A stretch of 35,069 nucleotides of DNA from Verrucomicrobiaceae bacterium (GTDB lineage: Bacteria; Verrucomicrobiota; Verrucomicrobiia; Verrucomicrobiales; Verrucomicrobiaceae), in NCBI GenBank assembly GCA_021298725.1, contig JAJTDU010000017.1, forward strand, positions 1 to 35,069, written 5' to 3'. Shown in pieces: positions 16,393 through 23,088 of this stretch (its first letter is position 1; the number at the start of each line of letters is the position of its first letter). Below the pieces are notes generated by a model, which was not told the DNA's origin, searched no databases, and saw only the letters and a list, made by a program, of their open reading frames with translations. Position numbers and translations under genes: made by a program.

Positions 16393-16424
16393 AAAAAAGG
16401 GCGGGAGTTTGAGTCCCGCCCTTT
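16393..16424 (-). terminator. Rho-independent terminator of clpP
   Basis: A perfect 11-bp stem (AAAGGGCGGGA at 16396-16406 with TCCCGCCCTTT at 16414-16424) surrounds a 7-nt loop. On the minus strand it is followed by six T residues (complement of 16393-16398), 13 nt after the clpP stop. The T-run on the plus strand (16422-16426) could also allow weak action in the other direction. Confidence 0.9.
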
Positions 16425-16436
16425 TTGAGGAATGGG

Positions 16437-17093
16437 TTACTTGGCTTCAGCCGAGATGTCCTTCTTGCCTTCGAGCACCTTGTCCACGAGGCCGTATTCG
16501 GCGGCTTGGGCGGCGGACATGTAATTGTCGCGGTCGGCGTCGCGCTCGATCTGCTCGACGGATTTGCCGGTGTGGTGGGCGAGGATGCGGTTGAGGCGCT
16601 TTTTGAGGCTGAACATGTATTCGACCGTGCGCTCGACATCGCTGGCCGTGCCGCGTGCGCCGCCGGAGACCTGATGGATCATGATGTCGCTGTTCGGCAG
16701 AGCGTAGCGCTTGCCTTGGGTGCCTGCAGCGAGCAAAACAGCTCCCATGGAGGCGACGAGGCCGATGCTGTAGGTGCAGACATCGCAGGTGAGGAACTGC
16801 ATGGTGTCGTAGATGGCGAGACCGGCGGTGACGCTGCCGCCGGGGCTGTTGACGTAGATGTTGATGTCCTTCTTTGGATCCTGCATCTGGAGGAAGAGAA
16901 GCTGGGCGATGATGATGCTGGCCATCGTGTCGTTCACCTCGCCGCCGAGGAAGATGATGCGGTCCTTCAGCAGGCGGGAGTAGATGTCATAGGCACGCTC
17001 GCCGCGTCCTTCGGACTCGATGACGGTAGGGACCATGTAGCTGGACTGAGGAGCGATGGAGGTGGGAAAATCGGAGTATTGGCTGGGGGACAT
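16437..17093 (-). CDS. clpP: ATP-dependent Clp protease proteolytic subunit
   Basis: The 218-residue serine peptidase forms the barrel chamber that degrades proteins fed by ClpX or ClpA-type ATPases. The catalytic triad is complete: S115 in GLVASMGA, H140 in MIHQV and D189 in RDNYMSA, with the usual spacing. [20 protein letters not shown] and [17 protein letters not shown] are family hallmarks. The first 19 residues precede MVPTVIE, the start region of the mature E. coli enzyme, and may be a processed propeptide. The frame continues upstream to 17258, but that part matches nothing and overlaps the SMR gene. clpX is not adjacent. The transcript ends at the terminator at 16393-16424. Confidence 0.97.
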   Translation of the reverse strand: MSPSQYSDFPTSIAPQSSYMVPTVIESEGRGERAYDIYSRLLKDRIIFLGGEVNDTMASIIIAQLLFLQMQDPKKDINIYVNSPGGSVTAGLAIYDTMQFLTCDVCTYSIGLVASMGAVLLAAGTQGKRYALPNSDIMIHQVSGGARGTASDVERTVEYMFSLKKRLNRILAHHTGKSVEQIERDADRDNYMSAAQAAEYGLVDKVLEGKKDISAEAK

Positions 17094-17153
17094 GAGGTGG
17101 AATGAAGAGGTTGCGGGGTTGGTTGTCAAACCTATGGACTGCCGAAGGCGGGA

Positions 17154-17176
17154 AATGACGAAATCCGAATGACGAA
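17154..17176. repeat. Direct repeat AATGACGAA upstream of clpP
   Basis: AATGACGAA occurs at 17154-17162 and 17168-17176, 14 nt start to start, in the 101-nt gap between the SMR gene and clpP. The spacing is close to one and a half helical turns. It may be a short interspersed repeat rather than a binding site. Confidence 0.35.
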
Positions 17177-17194
17177 TGTCGAAGTTCCAGAGAT

Positions 17195-17521
17195 TTACGC
17201 CTGTGAGGAGCTGGCGAGCTTCAAACCAACGATTCCAGCCACGATGAGGACGATGCAAACGAGGCGGGCGGCGGTGCGGGGCTCGCCAAAGACGAAGATG
17301 CCGATCAAGGCGGTGCCGACGGCTCCGATGCCGGTCCAGATGGCGTAGGCGGTGCCGATGGGGAGCGAACGCAGCGCGAGCGAGAGGAAGAAGAAGCTGG
17401 CGATCATGAGCAGAGCGGTGATCACACTCGGCCAGAGACGCGTCCAGCCCTCCGTCTGCTTCAAAGCGACGGCCCAGGCGACTTCGAGGAGTCCGGCGAT
17501 GATGAGATGGAGCCAGGGCAT
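17195..17521 (-). CDS. Small multidrug resistance family exporter, Gdx/SugE type
   Basis: The 108-residue protein has four membrane helices and the essential proton/substrate-coupling glutamate E13 in [13 protein letters not shown]. The segment [22 protein letters not shown] followed by FGEP is typical of the guanidinium-exporter (Gdx, formerly SugE) branch rather than the EmrE multidrug branch. It probably exports guanidinium by proton antiport as a dual-topology dimer. I looked for a guanidine riboswitch in the 100 nt upstream and saw no recognisable one. The ATG at 17521 is the obvious start. Confidence 0.88.
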   Translation of the reverse strand: MPWLHLIIAGLLEVAWAVALKQTEGWTRLWPSVITALLMIASFFFLSLALRSLPIGTAYAIWTGIGAVGTALIGIFVFGEPRTAARLVCIVLIVAGIVGLKLASSSQA

Positions 17522-17565
17522 GGTGGAATCAGGTGGTGGGCAGCGTTAAGAGCTGAACCCGCTTT

Positions 17566-17886
17566 TCAAAGCATCTCAACGGTGATGTCCTTGTAGGCGA
17601 GGGAACCCGTGCCGGACTGCTATCCAAGGGTGCCCGCAAAGGTCTGCAAGTCATCCTTGTCGGTAGGCGCAGCCCATCCGGCGGGAAATGACCACTGGTT
17701 GACTTGCTGACCGGCGATCCAGACGGTGAAGACTCCTGATCTGACCAAGACACGCAGCACCTGCCACTGGTCAAAACGACCGCCTGAAGGAGGGGTTTTG
17801 CTGGAGCCTGAAGAGGAGCGTTTCTTCTCCCACTGGCTGTTCATCGGCGCGCCCGTGTTGATTTCCACTGCGGCACCGACGTGGAA
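17566..17886 (-). pseudogene. Decayed fragment of a DUF1080/LamG-like domain gene
   Basis: In one minus-strand frame the sequence reads FHVGAAVEINTGAPMNSQW, then FDQWQVLRVLVRSGVFTVWI and AGQQVNQW, an internal TAG at 17620-17622, and continues QSGTGSLAYKDITVEML to a TGA at 17566-17568. The pattern (ligand-contact WQVLRVxVRxGxxxVWIxGQ, final strand YKDITVEML) resembles the C-terminal half of the concanavalin-like DUF1080 domain of secreted proteins in this phylum. The upstream end is closed by a TGA at 17887-17889, so the N-terminal half is missing. Most likely this is a dead remnant. The domain assignment is tentative. Confidence 0.45.
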
Positions 17887-17998
17887 TCAAAATTTTTTTC
17901 GCCAATGCTGGGTTAACTCGCAAGGAATCAAGCAGGACAAAGAACAGAAACATGCGGCGGGTTGATTTCTGTGACGGACTCGCCTAACTCGGCGGCCC

Positions 17999-18937
17999 AT
18001 GAATGAAAGCCTGAAGATCCTGAGCGGTTCCGCGCACCCCACGCTGGCGGCTGCCATCGCCCAAAACCTCGAGACGGAGCTGTGCGCCGCTGAACTGACC
18101 ACCTTCCCGGACGGCGAGACGTTTGTGCAAATCCACGAGAACATCCGTGGCAGCGACATTTTCATCGTGCAGCCGACTTGCCCGCCCACGAACCAGAACC
18201 TGATGGAACTGCTCATCATGGTGGATGCCGTGCGCCGCGCCAGTGCCGCCCGCATCACCGCCGTGCTACCGTTTTTCGGCTACGCCCGCCAGGACCGCAA
18301 AGACCGCCCGCGTGTGCCCATCACCGCGAAACTCGTGGCCAACCTCCTCGTGGCCGCCGGGGTGAACCGTGTGCTCACCGTTGATCTGCACGCCGGTCAA
18401 ATTCAGGGCTTCTTCGATATCCCGGTGGATCATTTGTATGCCGCGCCCGTTTTGATGAAAGCCATCCGCGAACGCGGCCTCGAGGACCTCGTCGTCGTCT
18501 CCCCAGACGTCGGCGGCATCAAAATGACCCACGCCTTTGCCAAGGCACTCAAGGCTCCGATGGCCATCGTCGCGAAAAATCGCGTCAGCGCCGAGGAAGT
18601 CGAGGCGCACAGCGTCATCGGTGACGTGGCGGGGAAAAACGTGCTGCTGGTCGATGATTTGACCGAAACCGCCGGCACGCTCACCGCCGCCGCTGACCTG
18701 TTGCTCAAGCACGGGGCCAAAAAAATCTACGCTGGCGTCTCCCACGCCGTGCTGGGAGAAAAAGGCCACAGCCGCATCACCAAATCACCGATTGTGGAGC
18801 TTTTAGCCACGAATTCCGTGCCCCAGGCCACCGGGGACAAGGTCACCGCGCTGGACATCGCCCCGCTGCTGGCCCAGGCCATCGCCCGCATCCACGGGAA
18901 CGAGTCTGTGACATCCCTGTTTGACACACGAGGGTAG
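17999..18937 (+). CDS. prs: Ribose-phosphate pyrophosphokinase (PRPP synthetase)
   Basis: The 312-residue enzyme makes PRPP from ribose 5-phosphate and ATP for nucleotide, histidine and NAD synthesis. Visible hallmarks are FGYARQDRKDRPRVPITAKL, the VDLHAGQIQGFFDIPVDHL metal-binding segment, VVSPDVGGIK, and the PRPP loop VDDLTETAGTL (family consensus DDxxxTAGT). The flexible-loop region KNRVSAEEVEAHSV departs from the common KRR sequence. The length matches the family (about 310-320). It begins the housekeeping cluster prs-rplY-pth-rpsF. The 110 nt upstream contain no gene and would hold the promoter. Confidence 0.96.
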   Translation: MNESLKILSGSAHPTLAAAIAQNLETELCAAELTTFPDGETFVQIHENIRGSDIFIVQPTCPPTNQNLMELLIMVDAVRRASAARITAVLPFFGYARQDRKDRPRVPITAKLVANLLVAAGVNRVLTVDLHAGQIQGFFDIPVDHLYAAPVLMKAIRERGLEDLVVVSPDVGGIKMTHAFAKALKAPMAIVAKNRVSAEEVEAHSVIGDVAGKNVLLVDDLTETAGTLTAAADLLLKHGAKKIYAGVSHAVLGEKGHSRITKSPIVELLATNSVPQATGDKVTALDIAPLLAQAIARIHGNESVTSLFDTRG

Positions 18938-18995
18938 GCGTGTATTCTCCGCGCCCTTTTTCCAAAACTAATCTCTCCGCAGAGGAACCCCGACC

Positions 18996-19664
18996 ATGGC
19001 TAAAATTCTCGATCTCCAAGCAGAAGTCCGCACCGCTTCCGGCACAAGTGTGGCCAAGCGCATGCGCAAAGCAGGCAACATCCCTGCCGCCCTCTATGGT
19101 CGCAAGGTGAAGGCATCCAACATCCAGGTGCATGGCAAGACTTTCTCCAAGCTCCTCGAAGGCAGCGCCTCGGACAACGTTCTCGTGTCTTTGAAGATCG
19201 CCGGCGTTGCGGAAGACCAGCTCGCCCTCGTGCAAGAAGTGCAGCATGACTACCTTCGCGGTGGCATCCTCCACATTGACTTCCACGCCGTCGCCGCTGA
19301 CGAAGAAATTCACGCCAACGTCCCCGTCACCATGGTCGGCATCGCCAAGGGTCTGAAACAGGGTGGTCTTGTGGAGGCCATCCATCACGAGATCGAAGTG
19401 CGCTGCCTGCCGAAAGACCTGCCAGAAAGCATCCAAATCGACGTCACCAACCTTGAAGTCGGCAAAGGCATCCACGTCGGCGAAATCACCTTCCCTGCGG
19501 GCGTCACTTGCCGCCTCGGCACGGATGTGGTCATCGTCATGTGCGAAGAGCCCAAGGTCGAAGTCGAGCCTGAGCCGACTGCTGCCGCCGCCAAGCCTGC
19601 TGCTGGTGCCAAAGCTGCTGCCGCTCCGGCTGCTGCCGCTGCCAAGCCAGCCGCCAAGAAGTAA
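18996..19664 (+). CDS. rplY: 50S ribosomal protein L25/general stress protein Ctc
   Basis: The 222-residue protein is the two-domain (TL5/CTC) form of L25. The N-terminal domain (about 5-95), with EVRTASGTSVAKRMRKAGN and IPAALYGRK, binds 5S rRNA; the C-terminal beta domain (about 100-190) contains VPVTMVGIAKGLKQGG and VEAIHHEIEVRCLPKDLPE. The last 30 residues are an Ala/Lys/Pro-rich tail, common in this group. It follows prs by 58 nt and precedes pth by 21 nt, the conserved order in many bacteria. Confidence 0.95.
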   Translation: MAKILDLQAEVRTASGTSVAKRMRKAGNIPAALYGRKVKASNIQVHGKTFSKLLEGSASDNVLVSLKIAGVAEDQLALVQEVQHDYLRGGILHIDFHAVAADEEIHANVPVTMVGIAKGLKQGGLVEAIHHEIEVRCLPKDLPESIQIDVTNLEVGKGIHVGEITFPAGVTCRLGTDVVIVMCEEPKVEVEPEPTAAAAKPAAGAKAAAAPAAAAAKPAAKK

Positions 19665-19685
19665 TCTCCGCACCTCTTCCACGAT

Positions 19686-20300
19686 GTGGCTTCCGGCGCG
19701 GATTCAACGAGCAGCGGCTTAAACGCTCCGCGGCTCATTGTCGGCCTCGGCAATCCCGGCGAAACCTACCGCGACACACGTCACAACATTGGATTTATGG
19801 TGCTGGACGAAATCGCGCGACGCCTGGGAACCGCTTTCCGCGAGGAAAAGCGCTGGACCGGCCTCGTGGCGAAGTTCAACGGCGGCCATTTGCTCAAGCC
19901 GCTCACCTTCATGAACGACAGCGGTCGTTCCGCCCAGGCCGTCGGTCATTTTTACAAGACCACACCCGCGCAAACGCTCGTGGTTTACGACGATGTCGAT
20001 CTCGCCCTCGGACGCCTGCGTTTCCGCACCAGCGGCTCCGCAGCGGGCCACAACGGCATCCGCTCCCTCATTTCCGCCTTCGGCAGCGCTGAGTTCCCGC
20101 GCCTCAAGGTCGGCATCGCCCCCACCGACGGTCGTCCTGCTGGTGAACGCATGGTGGGCCATGTGCTCGGCAAATTTCGCGCCGAGGAGTTGCCCGCGCT
20201 GCAAACCGTCATCCAGCGTGCCGCCGACGCGGTGCTTTCCGCCATGGATCGCGGCCTGGATGCCACCATGAATGTCTTCAACCGACAACCTGAATCCTAA
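19686..20300 (+). CDS. pth: Peptidyl-tRNA hydrolase
   Basis: The 204-residue enzyme releases tRNA from prematurely dropped peptidyl-tRNA. The motifs LIVGLGNPGETYRDTRHNIGF (catalytic histidine H33 in the numbering used), KPLTFMNDSG and VVYDDVDLALG are complete, followed by SAAGHNGIRSLISAFG. The start is a GTG at 19686 giving a 14-residue leader before the conserved strand. An ATG at 19684 is out of frame. It lies between rplY and rpsF; the rpsF ATG is 22 nt downstream. Confidence 0.95.
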   Translation: MASGADSTSSGLNAPRLIVGLGNPGETYRDTRHNIGFMVLDEIARRLGTAFREEKRWTGLVAKFNGGHLLKPLTFMNDSGRSAQAVGHFYKTTPAQTLVVYDDVDLALGRLRFRTSGSAAGHNGIRSLISAFGSAEFPRLKVGIAPTDGRPAGERMVGHVLGKFRAEELPALQTVIQRAADAVLSAMDRGLDATMNVFNRQPES

Positions 20301-20322
20301 ACCCCGCAACCCACATCATCCT

Positions 20323-20613
20323 ATGAACCGCAAATACGAGGCACTCATCGTGCTCGACACCAAAGGCAAAGAAGAAACCGTTGACTCCCTCGTCAGCACC
20401 ATCAGCAAGGACATGGAAAAAGCCGGTCTGAAGCTCGAGCAGATCGACAACATGGGCAAACGCAAGTTCCCCTTCAACCCACGCCACGTCGAGGCCGGCC
20501 ACTTTGTGAACATCCAGTTCAGCGGCGCTCCTGCCGCCGTGGACGCCCTGCGCTCCAGACTGCGCCTCAACGAAAACGTCTATCAGCAGTACTACCAGAA
20601 GCGCAGCGCGTAG
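20323..20613 (+). CDS. rpsF: 30S ribosomal protein S6
   Basis: The 96-residue protein has the S6 fold signature (MNRKYEALIVLDTKG, IDNMGKRKFPFNPRHVEAGHF, LRLNENVYQQYYQKRSA). The open frame begins earlier at 20272, within pth, but the ATG at 20323 gives the family-typical N-terminus. In many bacteria rpsF is followed by ssb and rpsR; here it is followed by a terminator, so those genes must lie elsewhere. Confidence 0.95.
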   Translation: MNRKYEALIVLDTKGKEETVDSLVSTISKDMEKAGLKLEQIDNMGKRKFPFNPRHVEAGHFVNIQFSGAPAAVDALRSRLRLNENVYQQYYQKRSA

Positions 20614-20643
20614 TTCTGCCACCTTCAGGCATTGGCTTTCATC

Positions 20644-20683
20644 ACCCCGGCTCCGCGTTCATCTGCGGACCGGGGTTTTGTTT
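20644..20683 (+). terminator. Rho-independent terminator after rpsF
   Basis: A two-part stem, ACCCCGG (20644-20650) with CCGGGGT (20670-20676) and TCCGC (20652-20656) with GCGGA (20665-20669), closes an 8-nt loop and is followed by TTTTGTTT. It ends the prs-rplY-pth-rpsF cluster, 30 nt after the rpsF stop, and stands 3' of the convergent NYN gene. Confidence 0.9.
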
Positions 20684-20696
20684 GGGCGGTTGGTGC

Positions 20697-21512
20697 CTAT
20701 TCCTCCGAAGCAGACACCTTGATGCGGTAGCCGTTCTCGTTCTTCTCCAGCTTCATCAGATTGCGCGCCGCCGCAGCCTCGAGCAATGAACTGAAGGTGC
20801 TGAAGCCGTAAAAACGCTCGTCAAACTGCGGCTGACGGCGGCGGATGGCCTGTTTGACCGGCCCGGCCCACACCGTGTCGCTGCCACTGCGTCCGAGCAT
20901 CGCCTCCACCGTCTCCACCACGAGTTGAATCGCCTTCTCGGGATCGCCGCCGGGTTTCCGCTCCTGCGTGGCCGGTTTGACCGTGGATGGTGCCGGTTTG
21001 GCGCGTGCGAGGCGCGTCTTTGTCTTCTCCTCCTCACGCACGAGGTCGTCATAGAAGATGAACTCGTCACAGTTGTCGATGAACAGGCCGCTGGTGGACT
21101 GCTTCACGCCGACGCCGATCACGGTCTTGTTGTTCTCGCGCAGCTTGCTCACCAATGGCGAAAAATCCGAGTCCCCGCTGACGATGGCAAAGGTATCGAC
21201 ATGCGGCTTCGTGTAGCAGAGGTCCAGCGCGTCCACCACCATGCGGATGTCCGCCGAATTCTTGCCCGACTGCCGCACGTGCGGGATTTCGATCAGCTCG
21301 AACGAGGCCTCATGCACCGCCGCTTTGAAGCTCTTGTAGCGGTCCCAGTCGCAGTAGGCTTTCTTCACCACGATGCTGCCTTTGAGCAGCAGGCGGTCGA
21401 GCACCTTGTTCATGTCGAACTTGTCATACTTCGCGTCCCGCACCCCGATGGCCAGGTTTTCAAAGTCGCAGAAAACAGCAATCGTGTGCGTGCGGTCGGT
21501 GGGGGCAGCCAT
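20697..21512 (-). CDS. NYN-domain (LabA/DUF88-like) putative RNase with OST-HTH domain
   Basis: The 271-residue protein joins an N-terminal NYN/PIN-like nuclease domain (about 10-160) to a C-terminal OST-HTH/LOTUS-like winged domain (about 195-265). The acidic metal-binding residues expected for NYN domains are visible: D16 in FCDFENL, D88 in NSADIRM, and D114/D116 in SGDSDF. The linker (about 165-195) is Lys/Pro-rich. NYN domains cut or process RNA; OST-HTH domains are thought to bind RNA (G-rich or structured). The pair is widespread but its targets in bacteria are mostly unknown. It is convergent with rpsF and divergent from the peptidase gene at 21603. Confidence 0.88.
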   Translation of the reverse strand: MAAPTDRTHTIAVFCDFENLAIGVRDAKYDKFDMNKVLDRLLLKGSIVVKKAYCDWDRYKSFKAAVHEASFELIEIPHVRQSGKNSADIRMVVDALDLCYTKPHVDTFAIVSGDSDFSPLVSKLRENNKTVIGVGVKQSTSGLFIDNCDEFIFYDDLVREEEKTKTRLARAKPAPSTVKPATQERKPGGDPEKAIQLVVETVEAMLGRSGSDTVWAGPVKQAIRRRQPQFDERFYGFSTFSSLLEAAAARNLMKLEKNENGYRIKVSASEE

Positions 21513-21602
21513 GGGGCATCGTCCGCTCTCGCTGTGTCTAGGTCAACCGGTGTCTCGTCAGCAGGATTGACAGCGCCGCCGTTTCTCGGTTTCGATGCAC
21601 GG

Positions 21603-22769
21603 ATGGATCCCTACTGGCAGCTTGCCCTCACCTCCGGCCTCGGCGCGGCTTTGATCACCGTCATCGTGATGCATCTCGCGTTGATTCCGTGGCGCAAAAG
21701 CGCCGACGCGCACTGGACGGAACGCGCCCGGCTGCTCAGGCCCGCACGACGGGTTTTGGCTGGTGTTGTCTTTGCCTGCATCCTTTCCGCCATCATCCTG
21801 CCGCGGCTGTTTGGACTTCCAAGTGATGACTCCGCCAGCTTCTGGCCTGTCATCCCAGGGTATTTGCTGGCCAGCTTCGTTTCCACTCGCGAAATCGAGC
21901 CGCGTTACCGCTTCCTCACCTGGCTGCACGAGACCTTTTGGCAGGTGCTCGTGCAGTTCGGCATGCTGGCCATCTTCATTTGGCTGCTGCACACGATGCC
22001 GCAGGTGCTGCAGACACGCGACTGGCTGCGTTTCTCCCTCGGCACGCTGGCTGTGATCGTCATCATCACCGGCGTGTGGCTGCCACTGCTCTATCTCTTC
22101 CTCAAAGCCAAAAAATCAACCGATCTGCGCCTCGAACGCCTCGTGGATGAAATGGCGGCGCAAACGAGCATCAAGCCCTGGCGTGTGTACTACGGTGAAT
22201 CGCCCCTCGCCCGTGCCGCTGCGCTCATCTACCTGCGCAGCCTGGTTTTCACCTCCCGTGGCCTCGAAGTCCGACTAACCGATGACGAGCTGCGCAGCAT
22301 CATCCTGCACGAGCTCGCCCATCTGCGGGAAAGCCTCGCTGTGCGGCTCTCCCGGCTCGTTCCCGTGCTCGCCTTCATGCTCATCACCTTCATCCATCCC
22401 GTCATGCACCGCTTTGGCAGCCTGGGGCTGTATGGCTTGATCGGCGTGGTTTTTCTCCTGCTAACACTCGCCAAACGCATCGCCCGCCGCATGGAGCATC
22501 ACGCCGACGACGCTGCCATCCAGGGCAGCCTCGAGCCTGCCATCTACGCCCGCGCTTTGGAGAAAATCTACCAAGCCAACCAGCTCCCCGCCGTCATGCG
22601 TGGCAACAACATGGTCCACCCGCATCTCTATGACCGCATGCTCGCCGCCGGCGTCACCCCTGACTACCCGCGCCCGCAACCACCCGGCCGCATGGCCTGG
22701 CCCGGCTGGGCGGTCTTGCTCATTCCGTGCGCCCTGTTTGCCTGGATGATGCTCCGCCCTCACGCATAA
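21603..22769 (+). CDS. Membrane M48-family-like zinc peptidase
   Basis: The 388-residue protein has about five membrane helices before the catalytic region and two or three after it. The zinc motif HELAH (H236, E237, H240) and a downstream EHHADDAA (E298, D302) fit the gluzincin scheme of M48 peptidases (HtpX/Ste24/BlaR1-like). It lacks an obvious sensor or penicillin-binding domain, so it is not a BlaR1 receptor as such. The C-terminal end is a single hydrophobic helix (WAVLLIPCALFAWMML). The frame is open far upstream; the ATG at 21603 gives the first membrane helix. The substrate is unknown, perhaps membrane-protein quality control. Confidence 0.8.
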   Translation: MDPYWQLALTSGLGAALITVIVMHLALIPWRKSADAHWTERARLLRPARRVLAGVVFACILSAIILPRLFGLPSDDSASFWPVIPGYLLASFVSTREIEPRYRFLTWLHETFWQVLVQFGMLAIFIWLLHTMPQVLQTRDWLRFSLGTLAVIVIITGVWLPLLYLFLKAKKSTDLRLERLVDEMAAQTSIKPWRVYYGESPLARAAALIYLRSLVFTSRGLEVRLTDDELRSIILHELAHLRESLAVRLSRLVPVLAFMLITFIHPVMHRFGSLGLYGLIGVVFLLLTLAKRIARRMEHHADDAAIQGSLEPAIYARALEKIYQANQLPAVMRGNNMVHPHLYDRMLAAGVTPDYPRPQPPGRMAWPGWAVLLIPCALFAWMMLRPHA

Positions 22770-22938
22770 AACGGCTAACCTTCCAGAGTCGGTCGTCCGA
22801 GCGATTCCTGCTCGAAATCGCCTTTGGTGAATCTGTCATGCGCGGATCGGCTAGAAGGCGGCTGAGAATCTGCTGGTCACGTTGGGTGAGCGGCTGCGCA
22901 TGAGGCATCGTGGCGAGAAGTGATTCGTGAACAAGAGA

Positions 22939-22978
22939 GCGAAGCAAAGTAGCCATCTTGCTCCGCAAGATGAGCCTG
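22939..22978. repeat. REP-like palindromic unit, copy 1
   Basis: A 40-nt unit begins GCGAAGCAAAGTAGCC and contains the perfect stem CATCTTG (22954-22960)/CAAGATG (22966-22972) around the loop CTCCG. Its reverse-complement partner is at 23040-23079. The outer sequence and loop are identical in the two copies; the stems differ by paired changes. Confidence 0.7.
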
Positions 22979-23039
22979 CGGCTTTCGTCAGATGATGACG
23001 CCTTCGAAATTCGAGAGCGGGGCATGTTGGCGGGCACGT

Positions 23040-23079
23040 CAGGCGCCTCTCACGGAGTGAGAGGGCGACTTTGCTTCGC
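23040..23079. repeat. REP-like palindromic unit, copy 2 (inverted)
   Basis: The reverse complement of this 40-nt segment begins GCGAAGCAAAGTCGCC, as in copy 1, and has the stem CCTCTCA (23046-23052)/TGAGAGG (23058-23064) around CGGAG. It lies 9 nt after the jetC stop codon and could act as a 3' structure for that transcript. Confidence 0.7.
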
Positions 23080-23088
23080 GCGATTCGA

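Larger units (their letters stand above)
22770..23088. other. Intergenic stretch with an inverted REP-like pair
   Basis: This 319-nt gap separates the M48-like gene from the 3' end of jetC. Apart from the two repeat units at 22939-22978 and 23040-23079 I see no gene or RNA. It is the position where a jetD gene would be expected, but no jetD-like coding sequence is present in any frame. Confidence 0.6.

Noticed and set aside
17522-17640. Possible guanidine riboswitch upstream of the Gdx-type exporter
   Set aside because: I could not find the conserved loops of guanidine-I, -II or -III elements on the minus strand here.
22720-23037. Minus-strand 105-codon frame after jetC as a possible jetD remnant
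   Set aside because: It runs through the REP-like unit and the end of the peptidase gene, and its translation shows no DUF2220/DUF3322-like features.
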